Position numbers and translations under genes: made by a program
Notes under the pieces: model-generated
The model's input: only the letters and a program-made list of their open reading frames with translations
What the model was told of the DNA's origin: nothing
Databases searched by the model: none
Part shown: positions 26,886 through 36,210 of the stretch, one piece after another
Numbering within the stretch: position 1 is the first letter of the stretch
How the letters are laid out: each line of letters starts with the position of its first letter
From: Brevibacterium sp. UMB1308A
GTDB lineage: Bacteria; Actinomycetota; Actinomycetes; Actinomycetales; Brevibacteriaceae
Length of the DNA: 64,000 nucleotides
Assembly (NCBI RefSeq): GCF_030230605.1
Contig: NZ_JASPDO010000001.1
Coordinates: 186,001-250,000, forward strand
Direction of reading: 5' to 3'

Positions 26886-27431
26886 TCAGGGCGTGTATTC
26901 GAGAGAATCACGAATACCATCAATCATTGCCGGTGCTACGCTCGTGCCAATAATTTCGACGCCTGCAACCTTCTCAGACTTACGATTCGACACAAACATC
27001 CACGTACCATTGACTGTCGCTTCCTCCTGCGTGGTTGTAAAGGAGGCTTCTACCCCAACATCGGCGTTCTTGACCTCAAGCTTTGACACCTTTTCAGAAG
27101 AAAAGTCTTCACCATACGGTCCACCAAACATCGCTTCAGTTTGGATAACGCCCAGTGTCGAGTCAGCTTCCGCAGTACGGCCAAGATCGTCGCTCACGCG
27201 AATAACAACCGTAGGGTCAGACGGGTTGTCCGTGAACGACTTCGTCCAACCATCGGTCGGTTCATAGTCAGTCACCTCACTCACCCCATCTGGGAGTTCA
27301 AACGTAATCGTGGACCCACCAGCACGGTTGGATGTGCTGTCCTCAGGGAGACCTTTGCCTCCGCCCAGCCCACAGGCTGATACGAGAAGTACTGCTGTAA
27401 CAATGGCAACGAATGGTTTAAAGGCACTCAT
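26886..27431 (-). CDS. Small lipoprotein, paralogue of those at 51044 and 60164
   Basis: 181 residues. Signal peptide with lipobox VSAC (Cys20), then a beta-rich domain: ITFELPDGVSEV, WTKSFTDNPSDPTVVIRVSDD, EEATVNGTWMFVSNRKS and VAGVEIIGTS. The last two motifs recur in the lipoprotein at 60164 (GRTVNGAWVFVSAD, VGGVEIMALT), and a weaker match is seen at 51044. I recognise no named family. It starts four bases after the stop of OmpA-lipoprotein 2 and is likely coupled to it. Confidence 0.8.
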   Translation of the reverse strand: MSAFKPFVAIVTAVLLVSACGLGGGKGLPEDSTSNRAGGSTITFELPDGVSEVTDYEPTDGWTKSFTDNPSDPTVVIRVSDDLGRTAEADSTLGVIQTEAMFGGPYGEDFSSEKVSKLEVKNADVGVEASFTTTQEEATVNGTWMFVSNRKSEKVAGVEIIGTSVAPAMIDGIRDSLEYTP

Positions 27432-27435
27432 GGTT

Positions 27436-29262
27436 TTAAGAGGTGGAAGTCGGTTCAGGGGCGGACTGGGAAGGTTCACCACTTGGAGCGCCCGTCTGCC
27501 CGGCCGAACCGTTGCGGTTAAATTCCAGTTGCGACGTATCGCCGACGCGAAGTGTGAGAGTGTCGGACGTGATGCCCTTCTTAGGGAAGAACGCAAACAT
27601 TTCTACAGCTTCGCCACGAGCTTTGTCCTTATCCGTTGGTCGCACAGACCGCGAGCACAGGCAGTCCAGTGGGCCGGCTGTCACCGAGTGAGCCAGCAGG
27701 TTGCTCGATTTGTCCCACAGCTGCATGTCGATCGTGGTGGGAGTGTCCCTGTAGTGAGTGACCGGGTTGTTTCCAAAGGCCATTTTTTCTTCAATGTTGG
27801 CGCCCTGGGTAAAAGCTCGTTCAATGTCTTGCCCAGATGCCGTTCGCAGGTCGAAGGTCACTCTCAAGAACTCGCCGTACTCCTCAATTTCTTTGATATC
27901 TAGTTGCATTTCAGGAGCATCGGTATCTTTCGGTGAAGGAACAATCCCACTAGCCAGGGCATCAGTAGAATCGCCTGGCTTCATCTTTTTCAGGTCGGAG
28001 ATTTTCTTACCAGTATCCACGTTGGGGTCGATGTCGCCTTGGGGCTTGTAGCTAAACGAAACCCTGCGGTTCTTCGCTTGGTTCTTCTTAATAGCGTCAC
28101 CGCTGGCTGTGCGGTTCGGAAGAATGGGCTGTGATTCTCCAAAGCCTTTCGTCTCAAATGAAATGCCTGAACCGCCAACCTTGGGCTCTAGGACTTTTTT
28201 GACTGATTCTGCACGTCGATTCGACAGGTCGACATTGTATTTCTCATCGCCTTCATCGTCAGTGTGACCTTCAATGGTTACTTTCTGACCAGCAGCTGAT
28301 TTCTTCAGCTCATTAGCGATACCGTCGATCAACTTTGAATCAGAGTTCTTCACTTTGTCCGAGTCAAAATCAAACAAAACATCTGCGCTCACGTTCAATG
28401 CCGACAAATCACCCCGGTCAGACACTGAGGTGTCCATCACCGATTCGGTAACAAGACTCATGGGGAAGCGCCTCTCATAAATAGCGCCACCACCGTAAGG
28501 GTTAGATAGGTCTTCTTGGTGGGCCCAGCGGTAGTCGATGTCCGTCAGTTTTGGCACTTCATAACGTTCATTTTCGCTGAGCTTCACATCAGTGAGCACG
28601 GCAGCGTTGTCGCCAAAAGCAATTCCAACTGAGTCCGAGAACGGTGCTGGAAAATCAGCATAGAAGAGCGGAACGTTTTCCGGTTTTTCCCCTTGGTACT
28701 TTTCAGTCTTGGGAATATTTGAGCACGTGCAGTTCGAGTACGCTCTTTGGAATTCGTCCGGTCCAGTTGGCTGAGGGCTGGGCTCATTTTGGAAATTGTC
28801 GGAGTACTGCAACTTTTCGCCCTCATAGGACGTTAGAAGCTCCTGACTTTTAAAGTCGAGTAGTCGAACAAACGGCATATCTGAGACTGTGGCAAGCTCA
28901 GTTTGCAGCTCGGAACCCTCAAGGAAGATGCCCTTAACGGGTGGTAACCATGCCGCAACCATGCGCGCAGATTTTCCATCAGAATCTAGCGACACCACTT
29001 CCAATCGTGCTTTCGCAGGACCGTCATCAGTAGGACGCTCGACTACCTTTTTCGCAAGAGGCTCGCCCAAGGTGTTCGGACGCCAAAAACCGTCGCTCTC
29101 TACCATCTCAGGGGCAGGCGGTTGTTGCTCACCACCCCCACTATCGTCATCGCTCTTACTCTGACCAGGGATACAACCAGTCAGAACCAACGCGCATATA
29201 GCCAAAACAGCGGCGCCTCCCACGCGCGACCTGGGTTCGTAGGGGAAAGTCATAAACTTCAT
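27436..29262 (-). CDS. OmpA-domain lipoprotein 2
   Basis: 608 residues from the ATG at 29262, chosen because its context matches the start of copy 1. The lipobox VLTGC gives Cys30. It has the same three-part build: PPAPEMVESDGFWRPNT module, OmpA domain (DVLFDFDSDKVKNSDSK, IEGHTDDEGDEKYN, SNRRAESVKKV, NRRVSFSYKP) and a C-terminal module with CLCS. It is the most diverged of the three at the centre. A small lipoprotein gene follows four bases downstream. Confidence 0.86.
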   Translation of the reverse strand: MKFMTFPYEPRSRVGGAAVLAICALVLTGCIPGQSKSDDDSGGGEQQPPAPEMVESDGFWRPNTLGEPLAKKVVERPTDDGPAKARLEVVSLDSDGKSARMVAAWLPPVKGIFLEGSELQTELATVSDMPFVRLLDFKSQELLTSYEGEKLQYSDNFQNEPSPQPTGPDEFQRAYSNCTCSNIPKTEKYQGEKPENVPLFYADFPAPFSDSVGIAFGDNAAVLTDVKLSENERYEVPKLTDIDYRWAHQEDLSNPYGGGAIYERRFPMSLVTESVMDTSVSDRGDLSALNVSADVLFDFDSDKVKNSDSKLIDGIANELKKSAAGQKVTIEGHTDDEGDEKYNVDLSNRRAESVKKVLEPKVGGSGISFETKGFGESQPILPNRTASGDAIKKNQAKNRRVSFSYKPQGDIDPNVDTGKKISDLKKMKPGDSTDALASGIVPSPKDTDAPEMQLDIKEIEEYGEFLRVTFDLRTASGQDIERAFTQGANIEEKMAFGNNPVTHYRDTPTTIDMQLWDKSSNLLAHSVTAGPLDCLCSRSVRPTDKDKARGEAVEMFAFFPKKGITSDTLTLRVGDTSQLEFNRNGSAGQTGAPSGEPSQSAPEPTSTS

Positions 29263-29355
29263 ATAAGCAAACCGTAGTGAGACAATGACGTGAAACGCGA
29301 AAACCACACGTGTACACATCGTTAAATCTGCGCGTTCAGGGTAACTCCGCGCTCA

Positions 29356-31188
29356 TCACGAAGGCTTCACTGTCGGCAGGTTAGACTCTCCAGGCGTTGG
29401 CCGTGGCGCCACCGTGTTTCGGTCGAACGTGATCTGAGCCGTATCGGCTACCCGAAGAGTAAGGGAGTCCGATTCAATACCCTTCTTAGGTAGGTAGGCG
29501 TACATCTCGATCGGCTCGCCAGGAGCATCCACGGAGCCTTTCGTCGACAAAGCCTGCGAGCAAATGCAGTGAGGTTCACCAGCGGTCACCGTTGTCGCCA
29601 TGAGGTTAGTTTTTTTATCCCATATTTGAACGTTTGCAAGGGTAGGTATGTGCGCCACACCAGTTGCCGCGTTGGGACCAAACTGCATTGTTTCAGGACG
29701 TGCAATCACTTCCGCAAAAGCTGACCCCACACTATCTCCGGTCGTTGTGCTTACTGCAACCTTCAGCTTGAGAAATTCTTTGTACTCATCAAGAGAAAGT
29801 ATTTCGAAATTAAGATCGGGCGCTTTACCACCTTTACGTGCTGGCAAGATCCCGGCAGCCAGTCCCGTAGTCACATGCCCTGCCTTCATTTCAGGAAGGT
29901 CCTTGACTTTTTTTCCTGTGTCAACGTTTGCATCGATCTGGCCCTGAGGCTTGTAGTTAAACGAAACCCGACGGTTCTTTGCCTGATTCTTCTTAATGGA
30001 GTTTCCGCTACCATCACGGTTCGGCACGATCGGTTTCTTTTCACCAAAACCTTTCGTTTCAAGCTGGATACCCGCCCCAGAAAGCTTGGGCTCAACTGCC
30101 CTTTTGACCGATTCTGCACGACGCTCGGATAAGCCCTGGTTGTAGCCTTCATCGCCTTCGTCATCAGTGTGACCTTCGACTACAACCTTCTGGCCTTTCG
30201 CTGATTTCTTTAGCTCTTTGACAACAGAGTCAATCGCTTTTTCTGCGTCCTTGTTGAGTTTGTCTGAATCGAACTCAAACAACACGTCTGAGCTGACATT
30301 GAGCGCTGAGGTTTCACCTCGGTCGGACACCGAGGCTTCTGTCACAGATTCCGTATTGATATCCAGGGGAATTCGACGTTCCTTGATTGCACCTTGTCCG
30401 TAGATGTCATGTAGCTGTTCCTGGAATGTCGACTTGAGTTTGAGCTCAGCCAACTCAGGAATCGAAAACTTCTCACCCTGAGTAACCGGAATATCTTCAA
30501 AGAATGCGGCATTGTCTCCGAAACTCATACCCACAGAAGTAGATTCTGGCGCCGGAAAATCAGCATAGAAAACCCTCACGTTTTCAGGGGCATTGCTGGT
30601 GTCCACATCTGATGGTGGTCCGTCCGAACATACACAGTACGTCTCGCGCGATGAGTCAGTTTTTACCTCCCCTGCCTCGACCTGAGGATGACCAGTGGGG
30701 TGCTCCACACCAGTTCCCGTTTTAGTTTCGTATGGCTCTAATAAATCACCGGTTTCAAAGTCCACTAAGCGGGTCCATGGGATGGTTCCTGGTGACCCCA
30801 AGGCATTCTGTAGTTCGCGCGGATCGAGATACGGCCGGTCAACAGGCGGCAACCAGGTCGCAAACATACGAGCCGATGTGCCATCGGAGTCCAACGAGAG
30901 CACTTGCAGTTTCGCAAAAGCTTCGCCGTCTTCACCGGGACGCGTGACGACCGTTTCCGCCACAGGGTCCGGGAACGTATTCGGACGCCAAAAACCGTCA
31001 CTCTCTACCACCTCGGGAGCGGGAGGCTGCTCACCACCTTTGCCATCATCATTGCCACCTGAACCGCCTTTAGGTGCGAGCGGATTACAGGCAGCCACAA
31101 CCACGCACAAAAAGAGCGCAAGAGCCGACACCGCAATCTTGCGAACAAGGGATGTAAAGGAATGGGGAAAGTGAGGGGATAAAGTCAT
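29356..31188 (-). CDS. OmpA-domain lipoprotein 3
   Basis: 610 residues; lipobox VVAAC gives Cys34. The OmpA domain is almost identical to copy 1 (DVLFEFDSDKLNKDAEK, VEGHTDDEGDEGYN, LSERRAESVKRAV), and long nucleotide stretches are shared, so copies 1 and 3 arose by recent duplication. It is divergently oriented from the Tad operon across a 143-base gap. A -10-like TATTAT six bases before the ATG, without a ribosome site, suggests a leaderless start. Confidence 0.87.
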   Translation of the reverse strand: MTLSPHFPHSFTSLVRKIAVSALALFLCVVVAACNPLAPKGGSGGNDDGKGGEQPPAPEVVESDGFWRPNTFPDPVAETVVTRPGEDGEAFAKLQVLSLDSDGTSARMFATWLPPVDRPYLDPRELQNALGSPGTIPWTRLVDFETGDLLEPYETKTGTGVEHPTGHPQVEAGEVKTDSSRETYCVCSDGPPSDVDTSNAPENVRVFYADFPAPESTSVGMSFGDNAAFFEDIPVTQGEKFSIPELAELKLKSTFQEQLHDIYGQGAIKERRIPLDINTESVTEASVSDRGETSALNVSSDVLFEFDSDKLNKDAEKAIDSVVKELKKSAKGQKVVVEGHTDDEGDEGYNQGLSERRAESVKRAVEPKLSGAGIQLETKGFGEKKPIVPNRDGSGNSIKKNQAKNRRVSFNYKPQGQIDANVDTGKKVKDLPEMKAGHVTTGLAAGILPARKGGKAPDLNFEILSLDEYKEFLKLKVAVSTTTGDSVGSAFAEVIARPETMQFGPNAATGVAHIPTLANVQIWDKKTNLMATTVTAGEPHCICSQALSTKGSVDAPGEPIEMYAYLPKKGIESDSLTLRVADTAQITFDRNTVAPRPTPGESNLPTVKPS

Positions 31189-31194
31189 ATCACC

Positions 31195-31222
31195 ATAATA
31201 ATTGCGCAGGCCAGAAGGTCCA
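31195..31222 (-). promoter_or_regulatory. Promoter of OmpA-lipoprotein 3
   Basis: On the minus strand TGGACC (31222-31217), a 16-base spacer and TATTAT (31200-31195) precede the ATG by six bases. The -10 is good and the -35 matches at four of six positions. Confidence 0.4.
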
Positions 31223-31331
31223 GGGCCAGATTTTGGCTCAACAGATGTACGTTTGGTGAACTCTCAAAATATGAGTTACCACGCCTAGACACCTCGGCCA
31301 AGACTTATTATTCTCGTTGGTAGCACTACCC

Positions 31332-32117
31332 ATGCACTCCCTCCGAAGAACTGAACACATGATTCAATCCCCAAAGACGTCCCGCGTTTTCGCCGGGAAC
31401 GCAGAGATCGATTTTGCGCTCCAGTGCGTAAGCAACGAAGATCGCGCAATCTTTGTTGTCGACAAAAAACGTTCGCTAGATTCAATTCGAGTCATCAACC
31501 ACGCGCGAGCATCTACGTTAGCGAACGAAGTCCTCATCCACGTTTCTCGACTATCCCCGCTCGGGCTTTCCACTCTCGTCGAAATGCTCGACTCCCTCAA
31601 AACCTCCTTGTCGAGTGCTCAGCTATTCGCTTTGGCACATGACCTAGAGGAACACATCCACTGCCAAGCCCTTTTGAAGTCGGTCTCAAAACTACAGGTT
31701 GCAACCCCGAGTTTGATTCAGCATTTTATGGGTTGGTGGCCATCTACTAAATTCATTGCTGAGGCGCACGGACCTGTCGTGTCTGCGGCAAAGATGCAGG
31801 TCGATGATGACATACTCGCATTTGATGAGCCGCAGGTTTTGGTCATACAAGAAGACCCGCCCGAGTCAAGTCAACAATTTCTGAGCGATCTCATTGACGT
31901 TGCCCAACCATCTACGGTCATTTATCGCTCGCTCGCAAAGACTGAGTACTGGGGAAACTCACCAGAACTTCAGTGGTGTTTCGCTCCTGCAAATTTGCAT
32001 GCGTTCACAGACTCCATTGAACGCACTTCCGAACGTTGCAGGTGGTGCCATGAAGATTTTGTGCCGCCAGTTTGCCCAGTATGTAGCTCATTCGCCCCTA
32101 ACGGAGAACAAGCATGA
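31332..32117 (+). CDS. Zinc-ribbon protein heading the Tad operon, unknown
   Basis: 261 residues from the ATG at 31332; TTG 31317 and ATG 31359 are alternatives and none has a good ribosome site. The C-terminus holds CRWCHEDFVPPVCPVC, a four-cysteine zinc ribbon. The rest is soluble, with no membrane helix and no family I recognise. It overlaps cpaB by ATGA, so it belongs to the pilus operon. A role as a cytoplasmic assembly or regulatory factor is a guess from position. Confidence 0.7.
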   Translation: MHSLRRTEHMIQSPKTSRVFAGNAEIDFALQCVSNEDRAIFVVDKKRSLDSIRVINHARASTLANEVLIHVSRLSPLGLSTLVEMLDSLKTSLSSAQLFALAHDLEEHIHCQALLKSVSKLQVATPSLIQHFMGWWPSTKFIAEAHGPVVSAAKMQVDDDILAFDEPQVLVIQEDPPESSQQFLSDLIDVAQPSTVIYRSLAKTEYWGNSPELQWCFAPANLHAFTDSIERTSERCRWCHEDFVPPVCPVCSSFAPNGEQA

Positions 32118-32893
32118 ACCCGAAACAACGACGTGGACTAATCTTTCTGATTGCCGCGACACTGCTAGCGGTCCTAGTATTCATTGGTGTCATTGCGTAC
32201 GTGCAGAACGTGAACTCACAGGTTGGACCAAGCACAGAGGTGTTTGTAGCCAAAGAGGACATAAAGGCGTTTGAACCAATTGAGCAAGACAAACTTGAAA
32301 CCCAACGGGTGCCAAACCGCTACATTACCCCTCAGATGGTCACTAGTGCCGAACAGGTTTCGGGACAAAAGGCCGCGACCAGCATCTCAGCCGGTTCCTT
32401 CATCCAAACCGATCTGATTGAACCGACTTCTTCGATCGCAGACGGGCAGCGTGAGATCTCTGTCAGCTTTGATGCAACAGCAGGTGTAAGTGGCCGAGTA
32501 GCACCCGGTGATGTTGTAGATGTAGTCGCCTCTTTTGCCAAGCAGCGAGAAAATGATCAGGGCGAGACAGCCTACAAACGCGCCGATATTCCCTACAACA
32601 TCTCCGGCACAATCGTGCGTAACGCTCACGTCGTTTCTGTTGGACAACCCGTTGACCCGAACGCGGTGGTTGGAGCCGCCGACGAAACAGGCGCACAAGC
32701 TGGATCTGTACCAGTAACATTTGCGGTCACCGTCGAGGAAGCCGGACGCTTATCATACGCTGAGTCCTTTGCTATCAGCATGCGACTCATGAGGATCGGC
32801 AATAACGAAACCGACACGAAAGTTCGAGACGAAGACCGCTCGTTCGACGACCGCGATCTTCAAGAAACGCTTTCTTCGGGCAAGGACAAGTAA
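32114..32893 (+). CDS. cpaB: CpaB/RcpC, Flp pilus assembly protein with SAF domain
   Basis: 259 residues. One N-terminal helix (GLIFLIAATLLAVLVFIGVIAYV) is followed by a SAF domain (EVFVAKEDIKAFEPIEQDKLE, then a RVPNRYI stretch) and an RcpC-type beta domain with DVVDVVASF. In Gram-negative Tad systems RcpC is periplasmic; in this monoderm it should act in the wall space, possibly guiding the pilus through peptidoglycan. It overlaps the upstream gene by ATGA. Confidence 0.87.
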   Translation: MNPKQRRGLIFLIAATLLAVLVFIGVIAYVQNVNSQVGPSTEVFVAKEDIKAFEPIEQDKLETQRVPNRYITPQMVTSAEQVSGQKAATSISAGSFIQTDLIEPTSSIADGQREISVSFDATAGVSGRVAPGDVVDVVASFAKQRENDQGETAYKRADIPYNISGTIVRNAHVVSVGQPVDPNAVVGAADETGAQAGSVPVTFAVTVEEAGRLSYAESFAISMRLMRIGNNETDTKVRDEDRSFDDRDLQETLSSGKDK

Positions 32894-32894
32894 A

Positions 32895-34448
32895 GTGAAA
32901 TCAGCAATTCTCATCAGTGCGGACGAAACTCGAAGTTTCGAAATTCGCTCCTCCATCATTGACGCTGGGCTCGATGTGTACCGTCAGTACTCGTCGTCGT
33001 CAGCCCTTTTGGCTGCGCTCCCTACAGTGAATGCTGATGTCGACTTGATCGTCGTCGACCAAGTAGTTGAGCCGATGAACGTCTGGGACTTGACACGTGA
33101 GATTTCGGGACGCTACCCCGCCCTGGCAACAATCGCCGTTATCAATTCACCGCAACCCGAGGATTACTCCAGCGCCATGGAGTCCAATGTGCGGAGCATT
33201 GTTTCCTACCCCCTTCAATACGAAGACGTTAGCCAAAAAGTTAAGTCGGCCCTTTCTTGGGTAGCTACCGTACGCTCCGTTGTAGGTGACCGTTCATCAT
33301 TGGACTCATCAACGGGCAACCAAGGAAAGATGGTCACAATCAGCGGGTCCAAAGGTGGCGTTGGTACAACCACAATTGCCACGCACCTTGCAATTGAAGC
33401 TCAGAAATCAGCACCTGATATGTCGGTTGTGTTAGTTGATTTGGACGTTCAAAAACCGGACCTATCAATCGTTCTGAACACTCCGCAATACCGGACAATC
33501 ACCGATTTGCTGGCTGTAGTGGACGAACTGAACCCACGGCAACTCGAAGAAGTGCTTTTCAAGTCACCTGCGGGCTTCTCCGTGCTATTCGGGCCAGTAA
33601 ACGGCGAAGACTCGGAGCTAATCACCGAACCAATCGCCAAACGAATAATGGGGATGCTGAGGTCCCGCTTCGATATGGTGATCGTGGATACCGGGTCGAC
33701 AGTTGGTGAGGCAAACTCCGTAGCAATCGAAATGGCTGATGAAGCCTACATCGTAGCAACAAGCGACGTGCTCAGTCTTCGTGGCGCTAGACGACTAGGC
33801 CAGCTGTGGAAACGGCTTGGAATCAGACCCACCGAAAACTCAAAGGTCATCCTGAACAAGGTGGACAAGAAGCAAGACCTGCAACCGGAGTCTTCAAAAA
33901 AGATTGTTGGCATGCCGATTGTCCCCGAATACATTCCAGAATCCATTCGATCGATCGAACTTGCGATGAACCAGCGCGACCCATCGCAAGTAACACCAGC
34001 TTGGTCAGCCCGTATCATGCGATTGGGAGTTGAAATGGGTATTGCGCGCCAAACATCACTCAGTATGCCCGAAAAATCTCGAAGCAGGCGTCCGCCAAGG
34101 AACCGCAAGAAAAAGAAGTTAGAGAAGGGTTCAAGCGCTATTGAATTCCTGGGAGTAACCATCTTCTTTTGCTTCATTGCAGTTCTTGGGTTTCAAGCCA
34201 TCATGTTGGGAATGACCTGGATCTACGCCTCAGGTGCTGCCAATGAAGGAGCTCGAGCAGCTTCCGTAGGACATTCTGCAACCGCTGCCGCGAATGAGCA
34301 CACGCCAGTTACCTGGCGCAAGAACATGCACGTCGTCACAACTCCCACCGAAGTAAAAGTATCCATTAAATCACCCACGGTAGTTCCACAAGCAAAAATT
34401 TTTCAGTACACCATCAATACAAGCGCTGGAATTGTGAGTGAGAAATAA
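32895..34448 (+). CDS. TadZ/CpaE ATPase fused to a TadE-like minor pilin
   Basis: 517 residues in one uninterrupted frame. Residues 1-120 are a receiver-like domain lacking a clear phosphoacceptor pattern. Residues about 145-385 are a MinD/CpaE ATPase with deviant Walker A GSKGGVGTTT and DLDVQKPDLS. After a basic linker (RRPPRNRKKKK) comes KG|SSAIEF at 411/412, an excellent prepilin-peptidase site with Glu at +5, then a hydrophobic helix and a TadE-like tail to the end. In known Tad loci TadZ and TadE are separate genes. An internal ATG at 34065 (residue 391) has no ribosome site. Cleavage would release TadE from the ATPase. Confidence 0.85.
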   Translation: MKSAILISADETRSFEIRSSIIDAGLDVYRQYSSSSALLAALPTVNADVDLIVVDQVVEPMNVWDLTREISGRYPALATIAVINSPQPEDYSSAMESNVRSIVSYPLQYEDVSQKVKSALSWVATVRSVVGDRSSLDSSTGNQGKMVTISGSKGGVGTTTIATHLAIEAQKSAPDMSVVLVDLDVQKPDLSIVLNTPQYRTITDLLAVVDELNPRQLEEVLFKSPAGFSVLFGPVNGEDSELITEPIAKRIMGMLRSRFDMVIVDTGSTVGEANSVAIEMADEAYIVATSDVLSLRGARRLGQLWKRLGIRPTENSKVILNKVDKKQDLQPESSKKIVGMPIVPEYIPESIRSIELAMNQRDPSQVTPAWSARIMRLGVEMGIARQTSLSMPEKSRSRRPPRNRKKKKLEKGSSAIEFLGVTIFFCFIAVLGFQAIMLGMTWIYASGAANEGARAASVGHSATAAANEHTPVTWRKNMHVVTTPTEVKVSIKSPTVVPQAKIFQYTINTSAGIVSEK

Positions 34449-34449
34449 C

Positions 34450-34842
34450 ATGAAACTGTTTAAGAGATCTCGCGACAAGGGCTCCATTACTCTCGAATTC
34501 GTTGGCACATTTGCTATTTACCTGTTCTTAGTAGCACTAGCATTCCAGGCCATGTTAGCTATGTTCTCAGTGTCACAAGCGAACACTGCAGCCCGCAACG
34601 CCGCACGGGCCGAGGTACTACAGGCCGGCTCAGGGCAACACGCCGCTTACCAAGCCGTTTCCCCCGGTCTCAGAAAAACCGGGGTTGATACCTCGTGCAG
34701 TGGTTCTCGCAACCCCAACGGCGAGATCAAATGTGAAGTATCTCTTGGAATGCCGCTTTTCAATTTCAAAGATGCTCCCGACTGGGCACCCAAGCTACGG
34801 GTGTCACGCTCGAACACGCAACCAATGACGGAAGCCCATTAG
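34450..34842 (+). CDS. TadE-like minor pilin
   Basis: 130 residues from the ATG at 34450, one base after the previous stop. The class III signal is DKG|SITLEF (cleavage after Gly11, Glu at +5), followed by a hydrophobic helix and SQANTAARNAARAEV, typical of TadE/TadF pseudopilins. Two cysteines (VDTSCSG and EIKCEV) may form a disulfide. It lies between tadZ-tadE and cpaF and should be inserted by the secretion machinery and processed by the A24 peptidase. Confidence 0.85.
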   Translation: MKLFKRSRDKGSITLEFVGTFAIYLFLVALAFQAMLAMFSVSQANTAARNAARAEVLQAGSGQHAAYQAVSPGLRKTGVDTSCSGSRNPNGEIKCEVSLGMPLFNFKDAPDWAPKLRVSRSNTQPMTEAH

Positions 34843-34845
34843 AGC

Positions 34846-36210
34846 ATGTCCCTCCTCAAACGAGCAGAGCAACAACGATTACTGCGTGGGAATGAAAACG
34901 ACGCGTCCCCAGAATCACGCAAAAATCAGTCCTTCAACGATCAGGTCCAGACGTACCGCCGCCTGTTGCTTGAAGAGGTTGATCTTGAAGAGCTTTCAAA
35001 ACTAGAGCGATCCCAGCGTAGGGTACGGCTGGAACGAATCCTCAGTCATATCCTCTCGCAACAGGGTCCGGTCCTTTCTTCAAAAGACCGATCAAAACTG
35101 GTTCAGCGCGTAGTTGATGAAGCGCTTGGCCTCGGTATTCTTGAGCCCCTATTGGCCGATGAATCCGTTACCGAAATCATGGTCAACGGCCCTAAGACAA
35201 TCTTCGTCGAACGTGCTGGACGTCTGGAAAAACTTGATCTCCAGTTTGCCAACAATGAACAGCTGATGCAGGTCATCGACCGCATCGTTGCCGAAGTCAA
35301 CCGACGCGTTGACGAATCATCACCCATGGTGGACGCGCGTCTACTCACCGGCGAACGTGTGAACGTGATCGTTCCGCCTCTCGCAATGGACGGCCCAACC
35401 CTCACCATTCGACGATTTCCAAAGCCATTTTCGCTTGAGGACCTGCAAGCAAAAGGAAGCTTTGACGAGCTCACTCGCGAGTTCCTTATGGCGTGCGTGA
35501 AGGCCCGCTTCAACATCGTGGTGTCCGGTGGTACTGGTACCGGTAAAACCACCATGCTCAATGCACTGTCCGGAATGATTCCAGACGGCGACCGCATTGT
35601 GACCATTGAGGACTCGGCGGAACTGCAGCTCCAGCAGCCACACGTTATTCGCCTTGAATCACGCCCGCCAAACGTTGAAGGTAAGGGCCAGGTCACGATC
35701 CGTGACTTGGTTAAGAACTCTCTTCGTATGCGCCCCGACCGCATTATTGTTGGTGAGGTCCGTGGTGGTGAAACCCTCGACATGCTTCAAGCGATGAACA
35801 CTGGTCACGATGGATCTTTGGTGACCGTTCACGCAAACAACCCGTTGGATGCGGTATCACGCTTGGAAACGCTGGCGAGCATGAGTGAGGTACGAATTCC
35901 GTTTGAAGCACTTAAAGACCAAATCAATAGTGCTGTCGATTTGATTGTGCAGTTGGGCCGTGGCGCTGACGGATCTCGCCGAATGACAGAAGTCGCCGCG
36001 GTGACATCCGAAAGTCGCGAAGAGTTCGAACTCACCACGCTTATGAAGTTTGAAGCAGAGCCACTTACAGCGGATCGCGTTGTGCGAGGTAACCACATCA
36101 TGCGTCAGGTTCCCGCAAATATCGCCGATCGCCTGTGGATCAGCGGAAACGGGCTTTCTGACCGATTCCAGATCCACCCGGATGCAATGTGTGTTAAGGC
36201 CAACGCATGA
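34846..36210 (+). CDS. cpaF: CpaF/TadA pilus assembly ATPase
   Basis: 454 residues. Walker A SGGTGTGKTTMLN, Asp box EDSAELQL, Walker B IIVGEVRGGETLDMLQAMNTGHDG and the His box VTVHANNP are all intact, as in the type II/IV secretion ATPase family. The N-terminal about 110 residues are the helical domain usual in CpaF. It powers Flp pilus extension, and in some species also retraction. It begins three bases after the tadE stop and overlaps tadB by ATGA. Confidence 0.95.
   Translation: MSLLKRAEQQRLLRGNENDASPESRKNQSFNDQVQTYRRLLLEEVDLEELSKLERSQRRVRLERILSHILSQQGPVLSSKDRSKLVQRVVDEALGLGILEPLLADESVTEIMVNGPKTIFVERAGRLEKLDLQFANNEQLMQVIDRIVAEVNRRVDESSPMVDARLLTGERVNVIVPPLAMDGPTLTIRRFPKPFSLEDLQAKGSFDELTREFLMACVKARFNIVVSGGTGTGKTTMLNALSGMIPDGDRIVTIEDSAELQLQQPHVIRLESRPPNVEGKGQVTIRDLVKNSLRMRPDRIIVGEVRGGETLDMLQAMNTGHDGSLVTVHANNPLDAVSRLETLASMSEVRIPFEALKDQINSAVDLIVQLGRGADGSRRMTEVAAVTSESREEFELTTLMKFEAEPLTADRVVRGNHIMRQVPANIADRLWISGNGLSDRFQIHPDAMCVKANA

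Noticed and set aside
34065..34448. Treating the TadE part of the tadZ-tadE frame as a separate gene starting at 34065
   Set aside because: The ATG has no ribosome site or upstream spacing of its own and there is no stop before it; the fusion is the simpler reading. Internal initiation remains possible.
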